Part shown: positions 21,878-27,951 of the stretch, one piece after another
How the letters are laid out: the number at the start of each line of letters is the position of its first letter
How positions within the stretch are numbered: position 1 is the first letter of the stretch
Source of the DNA: DASSUW01 sp035717845
GTDB taxonomy: Bacteria > Actinomycetota > Thermoleophilia > Solirubrobacterales > Solirubrobacteraceae
Direction: 5' to 3'
NCBI GenBank assembly: GCA_035717845.1
Contig: DASTIC010000066.1
Location: 1 to 27,951 of the forward strand
Length of the DNA stretch: 27,951 bases
The notes under the pieces: model-generated
The model's input: the letters and a program-made list of their open reading frames with translations, nothing else
What the model was told of the DNA's origin: nothing
Database searches by the model: none
Position numbers and translations under genes: made by a program

Positions 21878-22819
21878 TCAGCCGCCCCAGAGCACGTGGG
21901 CGCGCATGTTCCCCGTGCGGTCGAACAGGTACGCGCCATCGTGGATGTGCTTGCGGTCGTTCGACGGGTTGTTGAACGGCGGCTTCGGAAGGCCCCAGTG
22001 GTACACCCGGCCCGGACGGTTCTTGCCGTTGCCGATGCGCAGCTTGATGCGCCCGTGCGGCCGGATGACGGCCGACTTGGGGAAGTGGTAGCGCAGGAGG
22101 CTCGAGTCCCGGACCCACCAGCCGCGCAGCGACACCTTGCGCCCGGACGGGTTGAAGATCTTCACCCACTCGCTGTTGAGGTACTTGCGCTCGTCGCGCT
22201 TGTACTTGTGGTACTGCGCCTTGATGAAGATCGGCACGCTGGCCGCCGGGCCGGCGCCGCAGCCGCGGGGGTTCCAGATCCCGATGCCGGCTGTCGCGGC
22301 CTGGCGCGCGGCCGCCGCGTACGTCCCGTTCCAGGCCCACTCGTCCGACGCCGCGAACGCCAGCGCGCGGCCCTCGGCGAGCATGATCGGCCCGACGTCG
22401 ACCCACGCGCCGTTGATCAGCACCGAGACCTGGCGCCGCAGGCGCCCGTTCTCGCCGCGGCTCGACTCGCGCTGGGCGGCGAGGCGGACCTGGCGGCTCG
22501 GGCCGATCAGCTGGTCGAGCCGGTTGGCGGCCGACACGCCGTGGCACTCACCGCGGCGGCGGTCGGGGTAGTTGCTGTAGCGGAACAGCTCGGTCGCGTT
22601 GTAGCCCGTCATCCGCACGCGGCGAGCGACGCGCGTGCCGTCACCGGCGATGTCGACGTCGATCGTGTCGCCGTCGGCGACGAGCCTGACCTTGCCGGTC
22701 ATGAACGTGCAGGTCGGGCCGTCGACGTAGCACGGGCCGACGGACTTGGCCGACGCCGGCGACGCGACGACCGCGGTGAAGGCCGTCGCGAAGACGCCAG
22801 CGATGAGCAGTCTGATCAC
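21878..22819 (-). CDS. Secreted SNase-like nuclease with lamin-tail domain (paralogue 2)
   Basis: A 313-residue exported protein, the same length as its neighbour and clearly a tandem duplicate. Signal peptide MIRLLIAGVFATAFTAVVASPASA (1-24). SNase-like domain with ADGDT (D51), R69/E77 in RMTGYNATEL and R126 in ENGRLRRQV; it shares the Asp-to-Asn change at N74. LTD domain with LNSEWVKIFNPSGRKVSLRGWWVRDSS and FPKSAVIRPHGRIKLRIG. Compared with paralogue 1 the LTD is much more basic (KSAVIRPHGRIKLRIGNGKNRPGR). This may reflect binding to nucleic acid or cell wall. The GTG at 22819 starts the same residues as in the copy; GTG 22825 is an alternative. It is the first gene of the minus-strand run towards the nucleoside hydrolase. 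Extracellular DNA/RNA degradation is the likely role. Confidence 0.88.
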   Translation of the reverse strand: MIRLLIAGVFATAFTAVVASPASAKSVGPCYVDGPTCTFMTGKVRLVADGDTIDVDIAGDGTRVARRVRMTGYNATELFRYSNYPDRRRGECHGVSAANRLDQLIGPSRQVRLAAQRESSRGENGRLRRQVSVLINGAWVDVGPIMLAEGRALAFAASDEWAWNGTYAAAARQAATAGIGIWNPRGCGAGPAASVPIFIKAQYHKYKRDERKYLNSEWVKIFNPSGRKVSLRGWWVRDSSLLRYHFPKSAVIRPHGRIKLRIGNGKNRPGRVYHWGLPKPPFNNPSNDRKHIHDGAYLFDRTGNMRAHVLWGG

Positions 22820-22917
22820 AGGCACAGGTCTGTATTCGGGCTCCGCCGATCCCTGGATGAGCGCGCTGCCAGTTTGCTGACACCGCGTCGGCGCCCCCGT
22901 GGCGGCGCCTATGGTAG

Positions 22918-23565
22918 CTAGGCAGGCAGGCCCACCGGGCAGCTCACGCCGGTGCCGCCGATCCCGCAGTAGCCGTTCGGATTCTTGGAGAGGTACTGCT
23001 GGTGGTAGGCCTCGGCGTAGTAGAACGGCCCAGCCTCCGCGATCTCGGTCGTGATCGCGCCGTAGCCCGCGCCGCCCAGCCGCTCGGCGTACATGTCGCG
23101 CGAGGCGAGGGCGGCGTCGCGCTGCGCCTCGCTCGTCCAGTAGATCGCCGACCGGTACTGCGTGCCGACGTCGTTCCCCTGGCGCATGCCCTGCGTGGGG
23201 TCGTGGCCCTCCCAGAACAGCTTCAGCATCGCCTCGTAGGAGGTGACGGCAGGGTCGAAGACGACGAGCACGGCCTCGGCGTGGCCGGTGCCCGCCGAGC
23301 AGACCTCCTCGTACGTCGGGTTGGGCGTGAAGCCGCCCGCGTAGCCGGCCGCGGTCGTGTACACGCCCTCGGCCTGCCAGAAGATGCGCTCGGCCCCCCA
23401 GAAGCAGCCCATGCCGAACACGGCACGCTCGAAGCCCTCGGGGAACGGCGGACCGATCGGGGTGCCCAGCACGTCGTGGCGGCCGGGGATCGGCATCGGC
23501 GCGTCGCGGCCGGGCAGCGCGCTCTCGGCGTCGATCATCTGGGTCTTGCGCGAGGAGAAGAGCAT
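22918..23565 (-). CDS. msrA: Peptide-methionine (S)-S-oxide reductase
   Basis: A 215-residue enzyme that reduces methionine S-sulfoxide in proteins. The catalytic motif GMGCFWGAER has C54. Downstream signatures: VYTTAAGYAGG, PTYEEVCSAGTGHAEAV, FWEGHDPTQGMRQGNDVGTQYRSAIY, and the C-terminal GYCGIGGTGVSCP with C200 and C209, the recycling cysteines typical of thioredoxin-linked MsrA. All known essential residues are present. The 50-residue N-terminal extension before the fold is common in actinobacterial and proteobacterial forms. ATG 23565 has GAGAGGG just before it; a GTG at 23577 would add four residues. The divergent PsuG start is only 29 bases away, so the two promoters must overlap each other or the coding starts. 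Oxidative repair of proteins, cytoplasmic. Confidence 0.96.
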   Translation of the reverse strand: MLFSSRKTQMIDAESALPGRDAPMPIPGRHDVLGTPIGPPFPEGFERAVFGMGCFWGAERIFWQAEGVYTTAAGYAGGFTPNPTYEEVCSAGTGHAEAVLVVFDPAVTSYEAMLKLFWEGHDPTQGMRQGNDVGTQYRSAIYWTSEAQRDAALASRDMYAERLGGAGYGAITTEIAEAGPFYYAEAYHQQYLSKNPNGYCGIGGTGVSCPVGLPA

Positions 23566-23579
23566 GGTCCCTCTCACTG

Positions 23580-23585
23580 TACGGT
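23580..23585 (+). promoter_or_regulatory. Candidate -10 element of psuG
   Basis: TACGGT lies 9 bases before the ATG at 23595, inside the 29-base divergent gap. There is no ribosome-binding site in between, so a leaderless or near-leaderless transcript is suggested. Any -35 box would have to lie in the msrA start region. Confidence 0.3.
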
Positions 23586-23594
23586 GATGCCCGC

Positions 23595-24479
23595 ATGCGT
23601 TACACCCGGGAGGTCTCCGACGCGCTCGACGCCGGCCGCCCCGTCGTGGCCCTCGAGAGCACGCTGATCGCTCACGGCCTCCCGCGGCCGGAGAACCTCC
23701 AGATCGCGCACGGGATCGAAGAGGCGGTGCGCGAGGAGGGCGCCGTCCCGGCCACGATCGCGATCGTCGACGGGATGGTGCGGATCGGGCTCGACGAGGA
23801 GGGGATGGAGGCGATCGCGAGCGGTGAGGACGTGGCCAAGTGCAGCGCTCGCGACCTGCCGGTGGTCATGGCCCGGCGCGCGACCGGCGCTACAACGGTC
23901 GCGGCGACCGCGACGCTGGCCGTGCGGGCCGGGATCAGCGTGTTCGCCACCGGCGGGCTGGGCGGCGTGCACCGCGACGCGCGCGACTCGTGGGACGAGT
24001 CCGCGGACCTGACGACGCTCGGCCAGACGCCGATCACGGTCGTGTGCGCGGGCGTCAAGTCGATCCTCGACGTCGAGGCGACGCTCGAGCGGCTCGAGAC
24101 CCTGAACGTCACGCTGCTCGGCTACCGCAGCGACCGCTTCCCGGGCTTCTATCTCGCAGACTCGGGGTTCCCGGTGCCGTGGCGCGTGGACTCGCCGGAG
24201 GAGATCGCCGACGTGGTGCACGCGCGCGCGGAGCTGGGCCTGGGGGCGATCGTGGTGGCCAACCCGCTCGACGACCCGCTCGACGCCGAGCTGCACGACC
24301 GCGTGCTCGCCGCGGGCCTCGAGGCCGCCGCCCGCGACGGCGTCCGCGGCAAGGACGTCACGCCCTTCCTGCTCGAGCGCTTCCACGCCGAGACGGGCGG
24401 CGCCAGCCTCGCCGCCAACATCCGCCTCGTGCTACGCAACGCCGTGCTGGCCGCACAGATCGCGCGCGCGACGGCATGA
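23595..24479 (+). CDS. psuG: Pseudouridine-5'-phosphate glycosidase
   Basis: A 294-residue enzyme that cleaves the C-C glycosidic bond of pseudouridine 5'-phosphate to uracil and ribose 5-phosphate. Signatures: VVALESTLIAHGLPRPENL with E21, the family's GIEEAVREEGAVPATIAIVDG and GLDEEGMEAIA, AKCSARDLPV with K82, TGATTVAATATLAVRAGISVFATGGLGGVHR, CAGVKSILDVEATLE with K155 (the Schiff-base lysine), and the C-terminal NPLDDPL and GKDVTPFLLERFHAETGGASLAANIRLVLRNA. All catalytic residues expected from the E. coli enzyme (Glu31, Lys93, Lys166) have counterparts. It overlaps the next gene by four bases, a PfkB kinase, so the two form a pseudouridine degradation operon. Divergent from msrA. Confidence 0.97.
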   Translation: MRYTREVSDALDAGRPVVALESTLIAHGLPRPENLQIAHGIEEAVREEGAVPATIAIVDGMVRIGLDEEGMEAIASGEDVAKCSARDLPVVMARRATGATTVAATATLAVRAGISVFATGGLGGVHRDARDSWDESADLTTLGQTPITVVCAGVKSILDVEATLERLETLNVTLLGYRSDRFPGFYLADSGFPVPWRVDSPEEIADVVHARAELGLGAIVVANPLDDPLDAELHDRVLAAGLEAAARDGVRGKDVTPFLLERFHAETGGASLAANIRLVLRNAVLAAQIARATA

Positions 24480-25297
24480 GCCTCGTCGTGCTCGGCGACG
24501 TCATGGTCGACGTCGTCGCGCGCCTGAGCGGGCCGCTGGCGCGCGGGAGCGACACGCCGGCGCGCGTCAGCGTGGTCGGCGGCGGCTCGGGCGCGAACGT
24601 GGCGGCCTGGGCGGCGTGGCTCGGCACGCCCGTGGCGCTCGTCTGCCGGGTGGGCGACGACGAGCGGGGCCGCGTCGCGGTGGACGAGCTGATGGCAACG
24701 GGCGTCGAGGTGCACGCGGGTCGCGATCGGGAGCTGGCGACCGGCACGTGCGTGGTGCTCGTCGACGAGAGCGGCGAGCGCACGATGCTCCCCGATCCGG
24801 GTGCCAACGACACGCCCTCCCTGGTCCCCGACGCGCTGCTGCGCCCCGGCGGCCACCTGCACGTGATCGGCTATGCGCTGGTGCGTCCGGGCGCCCGGCC
24901 GGGGGCGCTGGCTGCCATCGAGCGCGCCCGCGCCGCCGGGATGACCGTGTCGCTCGACCCCTCCTCGTGGGCGCTGGTGCGGCCCGGCGTGTTCCCCGAC
25001 GTCGACCTGCTGCTGCCCAACGAGGACGAGGCGCGGGTGCTGGAGCCCCTGGAGGCGCCCGAGGTGGTGACCAAGCTCGGCGCGCGCGGGGCGCGCTGGA
25101 CCGACGGGCGGGCGACGGTCGAGGTGCCCGCGGAGCGGGTGGACGTGGTGGACACGACGGGCGCCGGCGACGCGTTCGCGGCGGGCCTGCTCTCGGCGCG
25201 CCTGGAGGGCGCCGGGCCGCGCCAGGCCCTGGAGGCGGCGTGCCGGCTGGCCGCGCGGGCGGTGGCGCAGACCGGCGCTCGCCCCGGGTACGATTGA
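24476..25297 (+). CDS. psuK: PfkB-family carbohydrate kinase, probable pseudouridine kinase
   Basis: A 273-residue ribokinase-fold kinase. The N-terminal part has VVLGDVMVDVVARLSGPLARGSDTPARVSVVGGGSGANVAAW, the conserved substrate-side GG-motif. The PfkB C-terminal signature VDTTGAGDAFAAGLLSARLEG carries the catalytic Asp in DTTGAGDAF and the anion hole. Length is slightly below the usual 290-320 residues, with a short lid region. The start ATG overlaps the psuG stop (ATGA), strong evidence for co-translation and for the role of phosphorylating pseudouridine to supply PsuG. The general family is certain; the substrate is inferred from position. A nucleoside- or sugar-kinase role with another substrate is possible. 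The stop lies inside the TTGACTG...CAGTCAA palindrome at 25294-25309. Confidence 0.85.
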   Translation: MSLVVLGDVMVDVVARLSGPLARGSDTPARVSVVGGGSGANVAAWAAWLGTPVALVCRVGDDERGRVAVDELMATGVEVHAGRDRELATGTCVVLVDESGERTMLPDPGANDTPSLVPDALLRPGGHLHVIGYALVRPGARPGALAAIERARAAGMTVSLDPSSWALVRPGVFPDVDLLLPNEDEARVLEPLEAPEVVTKLGARGARWTDGRATVEVPAERVDVVDTTGAGDAFAAGLLSARLEGAGPRQALEAACRLAARAVAQTGARPGYD

Positions 25298-25309
25298 CTG
25301 GTCAGTCAA
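25294..25309. promoter_or_regulatory. TetR-style palindromic operator upstream of thiolase
   Basis: TTGACTG (25294-25300) and CAGTCAA (25303-25309) are a perfect 7-bp inverted repeat around GT. It lies 15 bases before the thiolase start and overlaps the end of the kinase gene. Palindromes of this size and form are typical binding sites of TetR-family repressors of fatty-acid and acyl-CoA metabolism genes. The TTGACT could also act as a -35 box. The regulator is not encoded in the window. A GGGAG ribosome-binding site follows at 25312-25317. Confidence 0.55.
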
Positions 25310-25324
25310 CCAGGGAGCCATCAG

Positions 25325-26479
25325 ATGCCTGAAGCCGTGATCGTCGACGCCGTCCGCACCCCGATCGGGCGCGCGGCCAAGGGGTCGCTCAAGGACGTCC
25401 GCGCCGACGACCTCGCCGCCGTGCCCCTGCGGGCGCTGGTGGAGCGCAACCCGGGCGTCGACTTCGCCGAGACCGACGACCTGATGATGGGCTGCGGCTT
25501 CCAGATGGGCGAGGCCGGCTACAACGTCGGCCGCAACGCCGCGCTGCTGGCGGGCATCGACCACCACGTCCCGGCCACGACCGTGAACCGCTTCTGCGCC
25601 TCGTCGCTCCAGACGATCCGCATGGCGTTCCACGCGATCAAGGCGGGCGAGGGCGACCAGTACGTGGCGGCGGGCGTCGAGGCCGTCTCCCGCTTCCCGG
25701 CGCACGCGCCGTTCGACCCGCACCCGCAGCTCGACGGCTCCGACGGCGCGCCGTACAACGTCTACATCCCGATGGGGCTGACCGCCGAGAACGTCGCGCG
25801 GCGCTGCAAGGTGAGCCGCGAGGCGCAGGACGAGTGGGCGATGACGTCGCAGCACCGCGCGGTCGCGGCCCGTGACTCCGGCCACTTCGACGCCGAGATC
25901 GTGCCGGTGACGACGCCCGACGGCAGCGAGGTCACGCGCGACGACGGCCCGCGGCCCGGGACCACGATGGAGAAGCTGGCCGAGCTCAAGCCGGTGTTCG
26001 ATCCCGAGAACGGCACGGTCACGGCCGGCAACTCGTGCCCGTTGAACGACGGCGCCGCGGCGGTGCTCGTCATGTCGGAGGAGCGCGCGCGTGAGCTGGG
26101 CCTGGAGCCGCGGGCGCGGATCGTCGCCTCGTCGGTGGCCGCGATCCGGCCGGAGATCATGGGGCTCGGGCCGATCCCGGCGGTCAAGGCGGTGCTCGAG
26201 CGTGCCGGCATGGCGATCGACGACATCGACGTCGTGGAGCTCAACGAGGCGTTCGCGGCGCAGGTCGTGCCGTGCCGCGAGGAGCTGGGGCTCGACGGCG
26301 AGAGGCTCAACCCGTTCGGCGGCGCGATCGCCCTCGGCCACCCGTTCGGGATGACCGGCGCGCGCATCATGACGACGCTCCTGAACGGGCTCGACGCCCT
26401 CGACGGCACCTACGGGCTCGAGACCATGTGCGTGGCCGGCGGGATGGGCCAGGCCGTGATCGTCGAGCGCCTCCGCTAG
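25325..26479 (+). CDS. Acetyl-CoA acetyltransferase (thiolase)
   Basis: A 384-residue thiolase that splits 3-ketoacyl-CoA to acetyl-CoA or condenses two acetyl-CoA. The nucleophile is C91 in VNRFCASSLQTI, and the catalytic pair is H339 in ALGHPFGMTGAR and C369 in ETMCVAGGMGQA. Further signatures: MPEAVIVDAVRTPIGRAAKGSL, NVGRNAALLAGI, GVEAVSRFP, NSCPLNDGAAAVLVMS and VVELNEAFAAQVV. Full length and all catalytic residues intact. The start ATG 25325 has GGGAG at a proper distance. The gene is probably under the palindrome at 25294; it stands alone on the plus strand, convergent with a small coiled-coil gene whose stop overlaps its own by 3-4 bases. Degradative thiolase in beta-oxidation is most likely; chain-length preference is unknown. 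Confidence 0.96.
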   Translation: MPEAVIVDAVRTPIGRAAKGSLKDVRADDLAAVPLRALVERNPGVDFAETDDLMMGCGFQMGEAGYNVGRNAALLAGIDHHVPATTVNRFCASSLQTIRMAFHAIKAGEGDQYVAAGVEAVSRFPAHAPFDPHPQLDGSDGAPYNVYIPMGLTAENVARRCKVSREAQDEWAMTSQHRAVAARDSGHFDAEIVPVTTPDGSEVTRDDGPRPGTTMEKLAELKPVFDPENGTVTAGNSCPLNDGAAAVLVMSEERARELGLEPRARIVASSVAAIRPEIMGLGPIPAVKAVLERAGMAIDDIDVVELNEAFAAQVVPCREELGLDGERLNPFGGAIALGHPFGMTGARIMTTLLNGLDALDGTYGLETMCVAGGMGQAVIVERLR

Positions 26480-26799
26480 CGCCCGATTCCGGGGATCTTG
26501 TCCGCCAGCTCTGCGAGCGGGGCGAGCTCCTCGTGTAGACGCTCGAGCCGCTCGTTGGCCCGGATCAGCAGCGGCTCGAGGTCGTCCACCGAGTCGCGCA
26601 CGGCGCGCATGTCGTCGTCGAGCGGCGCGATGCCCTTGCGGATCTCGGCGAGGTCCACCAGCGCCCGGCCGGCGATCGTGTCGATGCGGTCGAGCACCTG
26701 CTGCTCCAGGGCGGGCAGGCGGCGGGCGGCGTCGGCGATCGCGGACAGGTCGTCGAGCGCGCGCTTGATCAGCGTCGGGGGGAAGAGGAGCGGGTTCAT
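26476..26799 (-). CDS. Small coiled-coil hypothetical protein
   Basis: A 107-residue protein beginning MNPLLFPPTLIKRALDDLSAI. Almost the whole chain is predicted helix with heptad spacing of Leu/Ile/Val (IADAARRLPALEQQVLDRIDTIAGRALVDL, VRDSVDDLEPLLIRANERLERLHEELAPL). It ends in ADKIPGIGR. There is no Cys, no signal peptide and no clear membrane helix, although the N-terminus could associate with a membrane. I recognise no characterised family; related helical proteins are common beside other genes in this lineage. ATG 26799 is chosen because it leaves a 31-base divergent gap to the phosphatase gene; longer in-frame starts would overlap that gene. The stop overlaps the convergent thiolase stop (CTAG). 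Probable structural or interaction protein. Confidence 0.6.
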   Translation of the reverse strand: MNPLLFPPTLIKRALDDLSAIADAARRLPALEQQVLDRIDTIAGRALVDLAEIRKGIAPLDDDMRAVRDSVDDLEPLLIRANERLERLHEELAPLAELADKIPGIGR

Positions 26800-26830
26800 G
26801 CCCCAATGCTTACCTGCGATCCTCGAGACG

Positions 26831-27313
26831 ATGCGCGTTCTCTTCGTCTGCATGGGAAACATCTGCCGCTCGCCGACGGCCGAGGCGGTGATGCGCCGGC
26901 TGGTGCGAGAGGCCGGCCTCGAGGACCGGATCGAGGTCGACAGCGCCGGCACCGGGGGCTGGCACGCGGGCGACCCGCCCGACGAGCGGGCGACCGTCGC
27001 GGCCTCCCGGCGGGGCGTGACGCTCGACGGCGCCGCCCGCCAGGTCCGCGCGGACGACTTCCGGGAGTTCGACCTGCTGATCGCCATGGACCGCGAGAAC
27101 CTGCGCGGCCTGCTCGCGGTCGCGCCCGACGAGGCGGCGGGCGACAAGGTCCGGCTGCTGCGCGAGTTCGACCCGGCGTCGGCCGGTGCCCCGGACCTCG
27201 ACGTCCCCGATCCCTACTACGGCGGCGACCGCGGCTTCGAGACGGTGCTCGACATGGTCGAGGCGGCGTGCCGCGGGTTGCTCGAGGAGCTGCGCGCCGC
27301 CGATCGCGTGTGA
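26831..27313 (+). CDS. Low-molecular-weight protein tyrosine phosphatase
   Basis: A 160-residue phosphatase. The P-loop C7-x5-R13-S14 (CMGNICRS) sits at the N-terminus, as usual for this family, with C12 as the second, redox-sensitive Cys. The general-acid Asp is D127 in DVPDPYYGG, with the family's Tyr pair Y129/Y130. Other signatures are VDSAGTGGWHAGDPPDERA and FDLLIAMDRENL. All catalytic residues are intact. It overlaps the next gene by four bases (GTGTGA), a fructosamine-kinase-like protein. This pairing is recurrent in bacteria and may mean that the phosphatase works in sugar-phosphate or glycated-protein metabolism instead of, or in addition to, protein phosphotyrosine. Lacks an obvious ribosome-binding site at ATG 26831. 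Confidence 0.95.
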   Translation: MRVLFVCMGNICRSPTAEAVMRRLVREAGLEDRIEVDSAGTGGWHAGDPPDERATVAASRRGVTLDGAARQVRADDFREFDLLIAMDRENLRGLLAVAPDEAAGDKVRLLREFDPASAGAPDLDVPDPYYGGDRGFETVLDMVEAACRGLLEELRAADRV

Positions 27314-27951
27314 CATCGCTCGAGGACGCCGTGGCCCGCGCGACCGGGCGCGAGGTGGCGTCGCTGGCGCGGGTCGGCGGGGGAGACATCAACGACGCCT
27401 ACGCGGCGACGCTCGAGGACGGCGCGCGGGCGTTCGTCAAGACGCGCGACGGCGCGCCGGCCGGCGAGTTCACGGCCGAGGCCGCCGCGCTCCGGTGGCT
27501 GGGCGAGCCGGGAGGCCTCGGAGTGCCCGAGGTCCTCGGCGTGCTCGACACCGACGGGCTCCCGCGCCTTCTCGCTCTCGAATGGCTCGCACCGGGCGGC
27601 GCGGGGGACGAGGCCGACCTCGGGCGCGGCCTGGCGACGATCCACGCCGCGGGCGCCGCCGCCTTCGGCGGCGCGACGGATCTCCGCATCGGCCCGCTCA
27701 CCCTGCCGAACGCTCCGGCCGAGTCGTGGGCCGAGTTCTACGCCGACCGCCGCCTGCGCCCGCTGCTCGCGCCGGCCCGCGACCGCGGGGCGCTCTCGCC
27801 CTCGGGCGTGGCCGCCGTCGAGCAGGTCTGCGCTCGCATGGCGGACCTCGCCGGCCCGCCGGAGCCGCCGGCCCGCCTGCACGGCGACCTCTGGACGGGC
27901 AACGTCCTGTGGTCGCACGGCCGCCCGTATCTGATCGACCCGCTCGCCTAC
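27310..27951 (+). CDS. Fructosamine/ketosamine-3-kinase family protein (partial, cut by window end)
   Basis: 214 codons are present and no stop is reached, so the gene continues to the right. GTG 27310 is the start; it overlaps the phosphatase stop (GTGTGA) and gives VTSLEDAVARATGREVASLARVGGGDINDAYAATL. The protein has the kinase-like fold: GGGDINDAYAA nucleotide loop, FVKTRDG (ATP Lys), FTAEAAALRWL, LLALEWLAPG (hinge), the catalytic HGDLWTGNVLW loop and a LIDPLAY metal-binding motif. These match the fructosamine-kinase/aminoglycoside-phosphotransferase superfamily, whose bacterial members phosphorylate ketosamines such as ribulosamines on glycated proteins, so that these break down. Length so far fits a total of about 250-290. 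Coupled to the tyrosine phosphatase, so a joint deglycation role is likely, as an inference. Confidence 0.88.
   Translation, partial: MTSLEDAVARATGREVASLARVGGGDINDAYAATLEDGARAFVKTRDGAPAGEFTAEAAALRWLGEPGGLGVPEVLGVLDTDGLPRLLALEWLAPGGAGDEADLGRGLATIHAAGAAAFGGATDLRIGPLTLPNAPAESWAEFYADRRLRPLLAPARDRGALSPSGVAAVEQVCARMADLAGPPEPPARLHGDLWTGNVLWSHGRPYLIDPLAY

Noticed and set aside
22890..22909. GGCGCC/GGCGCC stem after msrA as a terminator.
   Set aside because: Only 6 bp with an 8-base loop and no T-run on the minus strand; such palindromes are expected by chance at this GC content.

Overview
The window is about 28 kb of very GC-rich DNA, densely packed with genes on both strands. The families present suggest a high-GC actinobacterium, probably of the Thermoleophilia/Solirubrobacterales kind. 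The clues are two SARP/BTAD regulators, a DUF6458 membrane protein, a ydaO-type riboswitch on a cell-wall hydrolase, frequent GTG starts and several putatively leaderless genes. The lineage is an inference from gene content and composition; no rRNA or other marker gene is present.

Layout. 1-4.4 kb: the tail of a membrane glycosyltransferase-like protein, an OmpR-type response regulator/histidine kinase pair (minus strand), and a divergent UDP-galactopyranose-mutase-like flavoprotein followed by a strong intrinsic terminator. 4.6-12.4 kb: a small acidic orphan protein, then six tightly spaced plus-strand genes. These encode a BTAD-ATPase regulator with a C-terminal FCD-like ligand domain, an OsmC protein, an acyl-CoA-dehydrogenase-fold protein lacking the dehydrogenase Glu, a flavin reductase, a second BTAD/TPR regulator and a methyltransferase. 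A rhodanese converges on them. Together they look like a self-regulated two-component flavin monooxygenase locus of unknown substrate. This is the best candidate in the window for an undescribed system.

12.9-16.8 kb: a sugar-lactone oxidase and a D-threonine-aldolase-like PLP enzyme converge on a 340-bp repeat element. The element has terminal inverted repeats and four tandem 61-63-bp hairpin units. A c-di-AMP (ydaO) riboswitch with a secreted NlpC/P60-like hydrolase follows. 16.8-19.9 kb: DUF6458, acyl-CoA dehydrogenase, a membrane-anchored minimal zincin, a class I-beta DAHP synthase, and a short remnant of a LuxR-type regulator.

19.9-25.3 kb: nucleoside hydrolase, two tandem paralogous secreted nuclease-like/lamin-tail proteins, MsrA, then divergent pseudouridine-phosphate glycosidase and a PfkB kinase (pseudouridine catabolism). 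25.3-27.95 kb: a TetR-style palindrome in front of a thiolase, a small coiled-coil protein, a low-molecular-weight tyrosine phosphatase and a fructosamine-kinase-like gene cut by the window end.

The recurring themes are nucleoside/nucleic-acid turnover, acyl-CoA and flavin chemistry, and redox repair. No tRNA, rRNA, CRISPR array, transposase or phage gene was recognised.
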